A DNA stretch of 6,783 nt from an uncultured Bacillota bacterium (GCA_947168865.1 CAMVNN010000039.1:1-6783), one strand, 5' to 3'; counted from the stretch's first letter, positions 1-5,861 are shown. Notes: generated from the sequence alone by a model not told the origin. Made by a program: numbers and translations.

Positions 1-1
1 A

Positions 2-658
2 TTCTTAAATAGCATTTTTGGTCAAAAGAATGTAGTTGCAACAACAATGGGATATAACTATATAATTCAAGATGATGATGTATATTTATATACTGGAATA
101 ACTTCTGTTGCAAGTGATGAATCTAATCTTGGATTTATCTTAACTAATTTAAGAACAAAAGAAACAAACTATTATTTAATTCCTGGAGCTGAAGAGTATT
201 CTGCAATGGCAAGTGCTGAAGGTCAAGTACAACAAATGAAATACACTTCAACATTTCCACTTTTAATAAATTTAAATGGTAAAGCAACATACTTGGTATC
301 ACTTAAAGATAATGCTGGTCTTGTTAAAATGTATGCATTTGTAGATGTCCAAAACTATCAAAGAGTAGTAGTAACCGATGCTAACTTAGGTATTTTAAAA
401 GCAAAGGAGAATTATTTAAAAAATATTGGAGTAGATACAACAAGTTTGAGTGAAAAAGAGACAATAAAGATAAAAACAATTAATCAAGTAAATATTGATG
501 GCAATACTTATTACTATATTGAAACAGTAGATAATAATAAATATAAAGTATCAATAAAAGTAAATGAAGATTTATTACCATTCTTAAAAGTGGGAGAAGA
601 AATAGTTATATATCATGATAATGGTGAAACAGTAAGAGAGATTACTAAGATTGAATAG
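2..658 (+). CDS. 3' part of an uncharacterised (probably membrane-associated) protein; N-terminus outside window
   Basis: The reading frame is open from base 2 with no stop, and the first in-window ATG (47) has no SD in front of it. I therefore read this as the last 218 residues of a longer gene rather than a gene starting at 47. The visible part has no membrane helix and no catalytic motif that I recognise. It has two regions. The first is a mixed alpha/beta stretch containing FPLLINLNGKATYLVSLKD, then GLVKMYAFVDV and a NYQ. The second is a final block of about 60 residues of alternating strands (IKIKTIN, TYYYIETV, KYKVSIKV, EEIVIYH) that could form a small beta-barrel. From unverified memory, similar FP-N-G-TY-LKD-GLVK-YA patterns occur at the C-terminus of larger membrane proteins of Bacillota and Lactobacillales, which is why a membrane-bearing N-terminus is likely. 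Function unknown. The gene ends in TAG inside its own terminator hairpin. Confidence 0.8.
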   Translation, partial: FLNSIFGQKNVVATTMGYNYIIQDDDVYLYTGITSVASDESNLGFILTNLRTKETNYYLIPGAEEYSAMASAEGQVQQMKYTSTFPLLINLNGKATYLVSLKDNAGLVKMYAFVDVQNYQRVVVTDANLGILKAKENYLKNIGVDTTSLSEKETIKIKTINQVNIDGNTYYYIETVDNNKYKVSIKVNEDLLPFLKVGEEIVIYHDNGETVREITKIE

Positions 659-675
659 TAATTCTCTCTTTTTTT
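635..675 (+). terminator. Intrinsic terminator overlapping the stop codon of the first gene
   Basis: The left arm AGAGAGATTACTA (635-647) pairs with TAGTAATTCTCTCT (656-669). This gives 13 base pairs with one bulged T at 662 and an 8-base loop. A run of seven T (669-675) follows. The stem begins 24 bases upstream of the end of the coding sequence, so the last residues and the TAG stop are encoded within it. It is the longest hairpin in the window and should separate the first gene from the next. Confidence 0.85.
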
Positions 676-728
676 GTGTAAAATAGTGTAAACGATAATA
701 AAAACAGTCAAAAAAAAATGTAAAGTAA

Positions 729-757
729 TTGAAAATGGTAATAGAGTGTGTTAACCT
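729..757 (+). promoter_or_regulatory. Candidate sigma-A promoter for the 312-residue orphan gene
   Basis: TTGAAA (729-734, 5/6 to the -35 consensus) is followed by a 17-base spacer and a poor -10, TAACCT (752-757). The -10 is preceded by TG at 749-750, giving an extended -10 of the form TGtTAACCT. A close relative, TGtTAACAT, occurs at 4368-4376. The predicted start of transcription, near 764, lies next to the SD, matching the other promoters here. The weak -10 keeps confidence moderate. Confidence 0.45.
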
Positions 758-774
758 TTAATAAAGGTAGGTTA
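752..774 (+). repeat. Inverted repeats over the -10 and SD of the orphan gene
   Basis: Two overlapping dyads lie here. TAACCT (752-757) and AGGTTA (769-774) are perfect complements separated by 11 bases. ACCTTT (754-759) and AAAGGT (763-768) are perfect complements with a 3-base loop. Together they cover the -10, the expected transcription start and the SD (AAAGGTAGG, 763-771). This could be an operator or chance in AT-rich DNA; no regulator can be named. Confidence 0.3.
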
Positions 775-778
775 GAGT

Positions 779-1717
779 ATGGATTTGAGTGAATTAGAAA
801 AACTAAGTGATGAAGAAAAAAAAGAAGCGTTTGATGTAGCATTAAATATAGCAAAGGAAAATAATATTAGTTTTGAAGAAGCTCATAAAACAGTTTTGCA
901 AAGAATTATTGAAGGCAAGAAAAGTTTAGAATCACAACCAATTAAAGTAGAAATACCAGACGTTTACGAAATAGAAGCAATAAATGAACCAGTAGTTGAA
1001 GAATATGAAACAAGAAACAATGAAGACATAAGACATATGATTGTGGAAGAACTTTCTGAACTATCAAATCAGTGCAGTGAAATTATTGCAAGAAATCATA
1101 TTGGTTTTATAGCATATCCATTTAAAAGTGCTGCCCAACAAGGAATTGTAAATAATCCAGATCACTTTAGAAAATATGATTATAATTTAAGTAATTCTTT
1201 AGAGAGAAATGAATTGATTGAAGCTTTGATTAAAATAAATGAAAAAGCTCGTGAAATGAATTATTTTGATTACTTAAGTATGGATTTAGAAACACTTGAA
1301 CAACTTAAAATAAGAGAAATTGATAACTATGAAAAAAAACTAAATTATTATAAAAACAATGAAGGACAATGGGATATTAAACCAGATGCAGCAACTATAT
1401 CAGTTGAACATATATTCCCAAATTCAAGTGGTTATGGTAGAACAATTAATACAATTGGAAATAATTATGATGATTTATATGATTATACTTCAAGAGTTAT
1501 TAATAATATGTATAAAGGAGAGCATTTTTCAAAAAAAATATATGATGAAACTATTGAATTAATGACTCAAACTAAAGAAAAACTTCAAAATATGTCACTA
1601 GAAGAGTTTAGAAATTATAAAATAGGATTGATGAAATTATCACAAGAGGAATTAGAAAAGTATAATAGTGATATTAATTCTAAAAAATATATAGAAAAAA
1701 ATAATAAAACTTTATAA
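779..1717 (+). CDS. Uncharacterised 312-residue soluble protein
   Basis: I do not recognise this protein. The ATG at 779 follows AAAGGTAGG (763-771) with 7 bases of spacing, so the start is well supported. There is no signal peptide and no membrane helix, and the protein is strongly charged. Residues 1-50 look like a compact helical module rich in Glu and Lys. Residues 50-85 are a Pro/Glu/Val linker. Residues 85-200 look mainly helical, with an unusual patch ARNHIGFIAYPFKSAAQQG. From about 205 comes VEHIFPNSSGYG (His211, Pro214), then IGN and, farther on, FSKKIYD. This loosely recalls the EHI-P, GN and F--K elements of DUF1524-type HNH nucleases, but the H-to-GN spacing is short and I treat it as unproven. 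The gene stands alone between its own promoter and terminator. Base composition looks like its neighbours, with no sign of recent transfer. Confidence 0.8.
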   Translation: MDLSELEKLSDEEKKEAFDVALNIAKENNISFEEAHKTVLQRIIEGKKSLESQPIKVEIPDVYEIEAINEPVVEEYETRNNEDIRHMIVEELSELSNQCSEIIARNHIGFIAYPFKSAAQQGIVNNPDHFRKYDYNLSNSLERNELIEALIKINEKAREMNYFDYLSMDLETLEQLKIREIDNYEKKLNYYKNNEGQWDIKPDAATISVEHIFPNSSGYGRTINTIGNNYDDLYDYTSRVINNMYKGEHFSKKIYDETIELMTQTKEKLQNMSLEEFRNYKIGLMKLSQEELEKYNSDINSKKYIEKNNKTL

Positions 1718-1719
1718 TT

Positions 1720-1744
1720 AAGAGAGTAATCTCTTTTTTCTTTT
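1720..1744 (+). terminator. Intrinsic terminator after the orphan gene
   Basis: AAGAGA (1720-1725) pairs with TCTCTT (1730-1735) across a GTAA loop, which is a stable GNRA-type tetraloop in RNA. TTTT-C-TTTT follows. It begins 3 bases after the TAA stop. The stem is short but perfect, and the position and T tract are typical. Confidence 0.75.
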
Positions 1745-1745
1745 A

Positions 1746-1774
1746 TAGAAATATGATTATATATATGATATAAT
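1746..1774 (+). promoter_or_regulatory. Extended -10 promoter for the membrane protein / ABC-F operon
   Basis: A perfect TATAAT (1769-1774) is preceded by TGa, making a full extended -10 (TGaTATAAT). The hexamer 17 bases upstream, TAGAAA (1746-1751), matches the -35 consensus at 4 of 6. The -35 starts only 2 bases after the T tract of the preceding terminator. Transcription is expected to start near 1781, just before the SD at 1785-1790. Confidence 0.7.
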
Positions 1775-1796
1775 ACAAGAGCAAAGAGGGATGATT

Positions 1797-2420
1797 ATGA
1801 AAAAAGATAAATTAACTATAATTATATTTATATTAGTTGGCATAATAATAGGTTTACTAGTCGCACTTACAGTTGTTTTAATAATGAAAAAAGATGATAA
1901 TAGTGTAAAGAATAATGAAGATAGTAATTATGTAGAAAATAAAAGTGATAAAGATAGTAACTATGTGGTAATTGATACTGAAGAAGAAATACTTAAAAAT
2001 TTTAATGAAATTAATAAAGAAAAAGATGAGAGTAAGATAAAAAAAGGATTTACAGATATAGTAGATTTTATCTTTTATGGAAAAGAAATAAAAGGAAAAA
2101 CTTTTAGTGAATTAAAAGATAATACCAAAGTAAAACTTTTAGATGTAGCGTTATCAATAGATAAAAAAATAGATGATTATTTTCCTAATTATAAAGAAAA
2201 TCTAAAAGAAAAATATCAAAATATAAAAATAAAAGTAGTTGAAACATATATAAATACGGTAAACAAAATATGTGATAATAATCCAAACTTTTGTGATAAT
2301 TTTAAGTCTGATTTTAATAATATGAAAGAAAAATTTGGAATTACTTTTGACTATATAAAGAAATATGGTAGTATCGGACTTGATAAGATTAAAGATTGGT
2401 ATCAAGATTTAAAAGATTAA
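1797..2420 (+). CDS. Uncharacterised single-pass membrane protein with an extracellular helical domain
   Basis: I do not recognise this protein of 207 residues. I chose the ATG at 1797 over the one at 1791 because the SD AGAGGG (1785-1790) touches 1791 but sits 6 bases from 1797. Residues 7-30 form one hydrophobic helix (TIIIFILVGIIIGLLVALTV) after a short basic N-terminus (MKKDK). No cleavage site is visible, so it is probably a signal anchor with the rest outside the cell. Residues 31-60 are a polar Asn/Asp/Lys linker with a short repeat, DSNYV at 42-46 and again at 54-58. Residues 61-207 look almost wholly helical, rich in Lys, Asp and Tyr. The only two cysteines, C159 and C166 (CDNNPNFC), are 7 apart and could form a disulfide. 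The ABC-F gene begins 11 bases downstream with no terminator between, so the two are co-transcribed. A functional link is inference only. Confidence 0.8.
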   Translation: MKKDKLTIIIFILVGIIIGLLVALTVVLIMKKDDNSVKNNEDSNYVENKSDKDSNYVVIDTEEEILKNFNEINKEKDESKIKKGFTDIVDFIFYGKEIKGKTFSELKDNTKVKLLDVALSIDKKIDDYFPNYKENLKEKYQNIKIKVVETYINTVNKICDNNPNFCDNFKSDFNNMKEKFGITFDYIKKYGSIGLDKIKDWYQDLKD

Positions 2421-2431
2421 AGAGGTGAATT

Positions 2432-4021
2432 ATGATACAAGTAAATGATGTAACATTAAGATTTGGAAAAAGAACTCTTTTTGAAGGAGTTAATATAAAG
2501 TTCACTAAAGGGAATTGTTATGGATTAATTGGAGCGAATGGGGCAGGAAAATCAACTTTCTTAAAACTTTTATCTGGGGAGATTGAAACAAGTCATGGAG
2601 AAATAGTTATAACTCCTGGTGAAAGAATTGGTATTTTAAAACAAAATCATTATGAATATGATGAATATACTGCAATTGATACAGTAATTCAAGGTAATTC
2701 TAGATTATATGAAATAATGAAAGCAAAGGAAGAGTTGTATTCCAAAGTTCCATTTACTGATGAAGATGGAATTAAGTTAGGTGAGTTGGAAGCAGAGTTT
2801 GCTGAACTTGATGGATGGAGTGCTGAAAGTGATGCAGCTGAACTTTTAAACAATTTAGGAGTTTTAGAAGAAAATCATTACTCTTTAATGAAAGATATAC
2901 CAAATAATCAAAAAGTAAAAGTATTACTTGCTCAAAGTTTGTTTGGAAATCCTGATATATTACTTTTAGATGAACCTACAAATAACTTAGATATTGATGC
3001 AATAAACTGGCTTGAAGAATTTTTAATTAATTATGAAAATACTGTAATTGTTGTATCACATGATAGACATTTCTTAAATAAAGTATGTACTCATATTGCA
3101 GATATCGATTATGGTAAAATAAAATTATATATTGGAAATTATGACTTCTGGTATGAATCTAGTGAACTTGCTTTGAAACAAGCAAAAGAACAAAATAGAA
3201 AAAAAGAAGAAAAGATAAAAGAATTACAAGCATTTATTCAAAGATTCTCTGCTAATGCATCAAAAAGTAAACAAGCAACATCAAGAAAGAAAATGCTTGA
3301 AAAAATTGAACTTGAAGAGATTGTACCATCATCAAGAAAATATCCTTTTATTGAATTTAAACCAATTAAAGATAGTGGAAAACAAATATTAAAGGTTGAA
3401 AATTTATCAAAAACAGTTGATGGTAAAAAAATAATAGATAATATTAGTTTTATAGTAAACAAGGGTGATAAGATTGCTTTTGTTGGAACAAATAATATTG
3501 CTAAAACAATGTTATTTAAGATTTTAATGGGAGAAGAAAAGGCTGATAATGGAACAATAGAGTGGGGAACAACAGTTAATAAAACATATTTTCCACAAGA
3601 TAATTCTGAGTATTTTAAAGGTAACTTACCAATAGTAAAATGGATTGGACAATATTTTAATATTGATGATGAAACAGTTTTAAGAGGATTTCTTGGTAGA
3701 ATGTTATTTTCAGGTGAAGAAGTATTTAAAACAGTTGACGTGTTATCAGGTGGAGAAAAAGCCAGATGTATGTTATCAAAATGTATGTTATCTAACCCAA
3801 ACTTTTTAATACTTGATGAACCAACAAACCACTTAGATTTAGAGAGTATAACTTCCCTTAATAATGGATTAATTAAGTATACTGGTGAACTACTTTTAGC
3901 GTCACATGACCATCAATTAGTTGAAACAATTGCAAATAGAATAATAGAATTTGATGATTCTGGAAAAATAATAGATAAACTTGGAACTTATGATGAATAT
4001 TTAGAATTTAGGAAGAAATAA
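2432..4021 (+). CDS. ykpA: ABC-F family ATPase, YbiT/YkpA type
   Basis: This 529-residue protein has two ABC ATPase domains and no membrane segment, which is the ABC-F layout. Members act in the cytoplasm, usually on the ribosome near the E site, tuning or rescuing translation; the role of the YbiT/YkpA branch is poorly defined. Domain 1 has Walker A GANGAGKS (34-41), Walker B ILLLDE (176-181) and His210. The inter-domain linker (about 240-320) is highly charged (EQNRKKEEKIKEL, then SKSKQATSRKK) and is the expected tRNA/ribosome-contacting arm. Domain 2 has signature LSGGEK (438-443), Walker B FLILDE (458-463) and His492. Two motifs are degenerate: the domain 1 signature reads IPNNQK (156-161) and the domain 2 Walker A reads GTNNIAKT (352-359), lacking the glycine before Lys. 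Length and motifs such as GNYDFWYESS and FLGRMLFSGEEV support the YkpA branch. SD is AGAGGTG, 11 bases after the upstream gene. The symbol is by family resemblance. Confidence 0.93.
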   Translation: MIQVNDVTLRFGKRTLFEGVNIKFTKGNCYGLIGANGAGKSTFLKLLSGEIETSHGEIVITPGERIGILKQNHYEYDEYTAIDTVIQGNSRLYEIMKAKEELYSKVPFTDEDGIKLGELEAEFAELDGWSAESDAAELLNNLGVLEENHYSLMKDIPNNQKVKVLLAQSLFGNPDILLLDEPTNNLDIDAINWLEEFLINYENTVIVVSHDRHFLNKVCTHIADIDYGKIKLYIGNYDFWYESSELALKQAKEQNRKKEEKIKELQAFIQRFSANASKSKQATSRKKMLEKIELEEIVPSSRKYPFIEFKPIKDSGKQILKVENLSKTVDGKKIIDNISFIVNKGDKIAFVGTNNIAKTMLFKILMGEEKADNGTIEWGTTVNKTYFPQDNSEYFKGNLPIVKWIGQYFNIDDETVLRGFLGRMLFSGEEVFKTVDVLSGGEKARCMLSKCMLSNPNFLILDEPTNHLDLESITSLNNGLIKYTGELLLASHDHQLVETIANRIIEFDDSGKIIDKLGTYDEYLEFRKK

Positions 4022-4034
4022 ATCTTCCTTTTTT
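4010..4034 (+). terminator. Intrinsic terminator spanning the ABC-F stop codon
   Basis: AGGAAGA (4010-4016) pairs with TCTTCCT (4023-4029) over a six-base loop (AATAAA, 4017-4022) that contains most of the TAA stop. The T run extends to 4034. The stem encodes the final Arg-Lys-Lys codons. It is compact, with several G-C pairs, which is strong for this AT-rich DNA. Confidence 0.8.
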
Positions 4035-4057
4035 CATAAAATATTATGGGTGATAAA

Positions 4058-4345
4058 GTGAATAATGTAGATGTTTCATCAATAATTGATAAATTAGATA
4101 AAATAAATATAATTGATATAAGAGATAATTACTTATATAGAATGGGTAACATTCCATACTCTATTAATATACCAATGAATTTTTTAACAATGAATCCTGG
4201 AAATTATCTAAATAAGTACGATACTTATTATATATACTGTAATATGGGAATAAATAGTAAAAGAGCTTGTGAAATACTTACAAATATGGGTTACAATGTT
4301 ATAAATATAATTGGTGGATATAATGCTTATAAGTTAATTCAATAA
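4058..4345 (+). CDS. Single-domain rhodanese-like protein
   Basis: This is a minimal rhodanese domain of 95 residues, a cytoplasmic sulfur-transfer fold carrying sulfane sulfur as a cysteine persulfide. Evidence, numbered from the ATG at 4046, is: the early strand IIDIRD (22-27); RMGNIPYSINIPM (32-44), matching the family's G-HI-GA-NIP element; the active-site loop CNMGINS (Cys65 to Ser71, pattern C-x-x-G-x-x-S); the helix KRACEIL; and IIGGYNAYK near the end, matching GG--AW. Cys65 is the expected catalytic residue. I prefer the GTG start at 4058 because GGGTGAT (4048-4054) lies just upstream and resembles the 5' part of the anti-SD complement. The in-frame ATG at 4046 would add four residues but has no SD. 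There is no convincing promoter of its own, so read-through from the ABC-F operon or a weak promoter near 4037-4047 is possible. Physiological partner unknown. Confidence 0.88.
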   Translation: MNNVDVSSIIDKLDKINIIDIRDNYLYRMGNIPYSINIPMNFLTMNPGNYLNKYDTYYIYCNMGINSKRACEILTNMGYNVINIIGGYNAYKLIQ

Positions 4346-4347
4346 AT

Positions 4348-4376
4348 TTGACAAATAATTATATATTTGTTAACAT
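4348..4376 (+). promoter_or_regulatory. Promoter for the RNHCP-type gene
   Basis: A consensus -35 TTGACA (4348-4353), a 17-base spacer and TAACAT (4371-4376, 4/6), preceded by TG at 4368-4369 (extended -10 TGtTAACAT). The predicted start of transcription, near 4383, coincides with the first base of the SD (GAGGGAT), so the leader before the ATG at 4393 would be about 10 bases. Confidence 0.65.
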
Positions 4377-4382
4377 TTTTTT
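4348..4382 (+). terminator. Probable rhodanese terminator, superimposed on the next promoter
   Basis: TTGACAAATA (4348-4357) pairs with TATTTGTTAA (4364-4373), 10 base pairs including one G-U, around a 6-base loop. CA and seven T (4376-4382) follow. It begins 2 bases after the rhodanese stop codon. The stem is AT-rich and so not very stable. The same bases hold the -35 and -10 of the downstream promoter. Confidence 0.55.
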
Positions 4383-4392
4383 GAGGGATAGT

Positions 4393-4707
4393 ATGAGTGA
4401 AAAAAGATTTACTATGATAGATGAAAACTTTACTTGTAGTGTTTGTGGTAAAACTGTAGAAAAACTAAATTATACGGCAAGAGATCACTGCAATCATTGC
4501 TTATGCTCACTTCATTTAGATAATTTTCCAGGGGATAGAAGTGCTAATTGTGGTGGAGTATTAAGACCAATCGATATTGAAAAGGGAAGTAAAGATAAAT
4601 TAAAAATAGTATATAAGTGTGATAAGTGTGGAACAATTAAAAAAAATGTAATGGCAAATGATGATAATTTTGATAAAGTATTAGAAATAATGAAAGGAAG
4701 AACATAA
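4393..4707 (+). CDS. RNHCP-domain protein (putative zinc-binding)
   Basis: A protein of 104 residues with a dense set of metal-ligand residues. The frame is open from an ATG at 4348, but the SD GAGGG (4383-4387) sets the start at 4393; the extra upstream codons lie in promoter DNA. In order: FTCSVCG (C15, C18), then ARDHCNHCLCSLHLDNFPGDR (C33, C36, C38, H41), ANCGG (C53), and KCDKCG (C76, C79) followed by NVMANDDNFDKV. The block R-[ND]-H-C-x-H-C-L-x-S-H-x-D--PGDR is the hallmark of the RNHCP family (Pfam RNHCP); here Asn is Asp and Pro is Asn. Three CxxC pairs plus extra Cys/His suggest two zinc sites. The function of this family is not established to my knowledge; a nucleic-acid or RNA-associated role is only guessed from the zinc-ribbon look. 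It is a separate transcription unit between the rhodanese and RmuC genes. Confidence 0.88.
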   Translation: MSEKRFTMIDENFTCSVCGKTVEKLNYTARDHCNHCLCSLHLDNFPGDRSANCGGVLRPIDIEKGSKDKLKIVYKCDKCGTIKKNVMANDDNFDKVLEIMKGRT

Positions 4708-4730
4708 TATTTGTTTTTTCTTTTATTTTT
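4696..4730 (+). terminator. Weak intrinsic terminator after the RNHCP gene
   Basis: GGAAGAACA (4696-4704) pairs with TGTTTTTTC (4712-4720), nine contiguous pairs of which two are G-U, with a 7-base loop. TTTTATTTTT follows. The left arm is coding and the stop codon starts the loop. Stability is low, so termination may be partial. The right arm overlaps the -35 of the RmuC promoter. Confidence 0.4.
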
Positions 4731-4740
4731 GTTATATAAT
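4711..4740 (+). promoter_or_regulatory. Promoter for the rmuC gene
   Basis: A perfect -10 TATAAT (4735-4740) lies 18 bases after a poor -35, TTGTTT (4711-4716). There is no extended TG. Transcription is expected near 4747, followed at once by the SD AGGAG (4749-4753). Confidence 0.5.
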
Positions 4741-4761
4741 ATTTTTATAGGAGAATTAGTT

Positions 4762-5850
4762 ATGGAATATTTAATAATTGGAATGCTTTTAATTTTAATA
4801 ATACTTTGTTTAATAATTATTTTTGGAAGTAAAAAAGAAAAAATTAATGAAGCTAATATGACAGAACGTCTTGGAAGATTTGAAGTAAATATAAATAAAG
4901 AAATAAATGATTTTAATAAAGAATTAACAGACAATATTAATAATAAGTTTGAAGTATTATCAAGTAAAGTTGAAGATAAATTAAATAGGATAAATGATAA
5001 AGTAAATGAACGACTTGATCAGAATTTTGAAAGGACCAATAAAACTTTTACTAATATTTTAGAGCGTCTTAGTAAGATAGATGAAGCACAAAAGAAGATA
5101 GAAACTTTATCAAGTGATATTGTCTCACTTCAAAGCATCTTAACAGATAAGAAAACAAGAGGAATATTTGGAGAAGTAAATTTAAATCATATTTTAAAAA
5201 GCGTATTTGGAGAATCTAATGATAAAATATACAAACTTCAATATACACTTCCAAATGGTTATATTGCTGATTCAATTCTTTTTGCACCAGCTCCCCTTGG
5301 TACCATTGCAATAGACTCAAAGTTTCCTTTAGAAAATTATCGTATGATGGTAGATAAAAAATTGCCACTTGAGATAAGAGAGAGATATGAAAAACAATTT
5401 AAAATTGATGTAAAAAAACATATTGATGCGATAAGCGAAAAGTATATTATTAGAGATGTTACAGCAAATCAAGCAATTATGTTTTTACCTGCTGAAGCAA
5501 TTTTTGCGGAGCTAAATGCATATCACTCAGATTTAATTGAATATGCGTATAGAAAAAGAGTATGGATTACTTCACCAACTACTTTAATGTCAACCTTAAC
5601 AGTAATTCAAATGATTATTAAAAATATTGAAAGAGATAAATATACATCAATTATACATGATGAGTTAAATAAACTTGGAATTGAATTTGACAGATATAAA
5701 GAGCGTTGGGATAGACTTGCTAAAAGTATTCAAAGTGTTAATAAAGAAGTAGAGGAAGTACAAATAACAAGTGATAAAATAACTAAAAAATTTAATAAAA
5801 TAAGTGGTGTTGAAATTGAAAAAATTACAACAAAAGATAACAATGTGTGA
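4762..5850 (+). CDS. rmuC: RmuC-family DNA recombination protein, membrane-anchored
   Basis: A protein of 362 residues. The ATG at 4762 is chosen because AGGAG (4749-4753) precedes it by 8 bases; an earlier in-frame TTG (4711) would lie in promoter DNA. Residues 2-21 are one hydrophobic helix that anchors the N-terminus in the membrane. Residues 30-125 are a long predicted coiled coil (repeated Asn/Lys/Glu heptads). Then comes the RmuC core: KKTRGIFGEVNL (130-141), YIADSILFAP (167-176), IAIDSKFPLENY (182-193), FLPAEAIFAEL (241-251) and ITSPTTLMSTL (269-279). Asp170 with Asp185-x-Lys187 fits the PD-(D/E)xK nuclease-like core of the family. RmuC was described in E. coli as limiting recombination at inverted repeats; the biochemical activity is not settled. 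It ends in TGA followed directly by TAA, a double stop. No terminator is visible after it. Confidence 0.93.
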   Translation: MEYLIIGMLLILIILCLIIIFGSKKEKINEANMTERLGRFEVNINKEINDFNKELTDNINNKFEVLSSKVEDKLNRINDKVNERLDQNFERTNKTFTNILERLSKIDEAQKKIETLSSDIVSLQSILTDKKTRGIFGEVNLNHILKSVFGESNDKIYKLQYTLPNGYIADSILFAPAPLGTIAIDSKFPLENYRMMVDKKLPLEIRERYEKQFKIDVKKHIDAISEKYIIRDVTANQAIMFLPAEAIFAELNAYHSDLIEYAYRKRVWITSPTTLMSTLTVIQMIIKNIERDKYTSIIHDELNKLGIEFDRYKERWDRLAKSIQSVNKEVEEVQITSDKITKKFNKISGVEIEKITTKDNNV

Positions 5851-5861
5851 TAATTTGATGA

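Noticed and set aside
47..658. Treating ATG 47 as the true start of the first gene
   Set aside because: The same frame is open back to base 2 and there is no SD before 47, so a 5'-truncated gene is the better reading.
676..778. Possible riboswitch or small RNA between the first two genes
   Set aside because: Only about 100 bases, no recognisable aptamer pairing, and the likely transcript starts near 764, leaving almost no leader.
1359..1562. Out-of-frame open frame inside the 312-residue gene
   Set aside because: Low-complexity Ile/Met/Gln translation, entirely inside a gene with its own SD, promoter and terminator.
1919..1971. DSNYV repeat in the membrane protein as a tandem repeat array
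   Set aside because: Only two short copies in a low-complexity Asn/Asp/Lys linker; noted in the gene entry but not a repeat element.
2202..2405. Minus-strand open frame opposite the membrane protein
   Set aside because: Phe/Ile/Tyr-rich mirror of a Lys/Asn-rich gene, with no SD and no domain; a shadow frame.
4348..4392. N-terminal extension of the RNHCP protein from ATG 4348
   Set aside because: Those bases are the promoter and terminator hairpin; the SD at 4383-4387 points to ATG 4393 and the domain begins after it.
4711..4761. N-terminal extension of RmuC from TTG 4711
   Set aside because: It lies over the T tract and -10; AGGAG places the start at 4762, and the protein then begins with its anchor helix.
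4512..4934. A 140-codon open frame on the minus strand across the RNHCP/rmuC junction
   Set aside because: It is antisense to two well-supported conserved genes, crosses their promoter and terminator, and has a low-complexity Ile/Lys/Ser composition typical of reversed AT-rich coding DNA.
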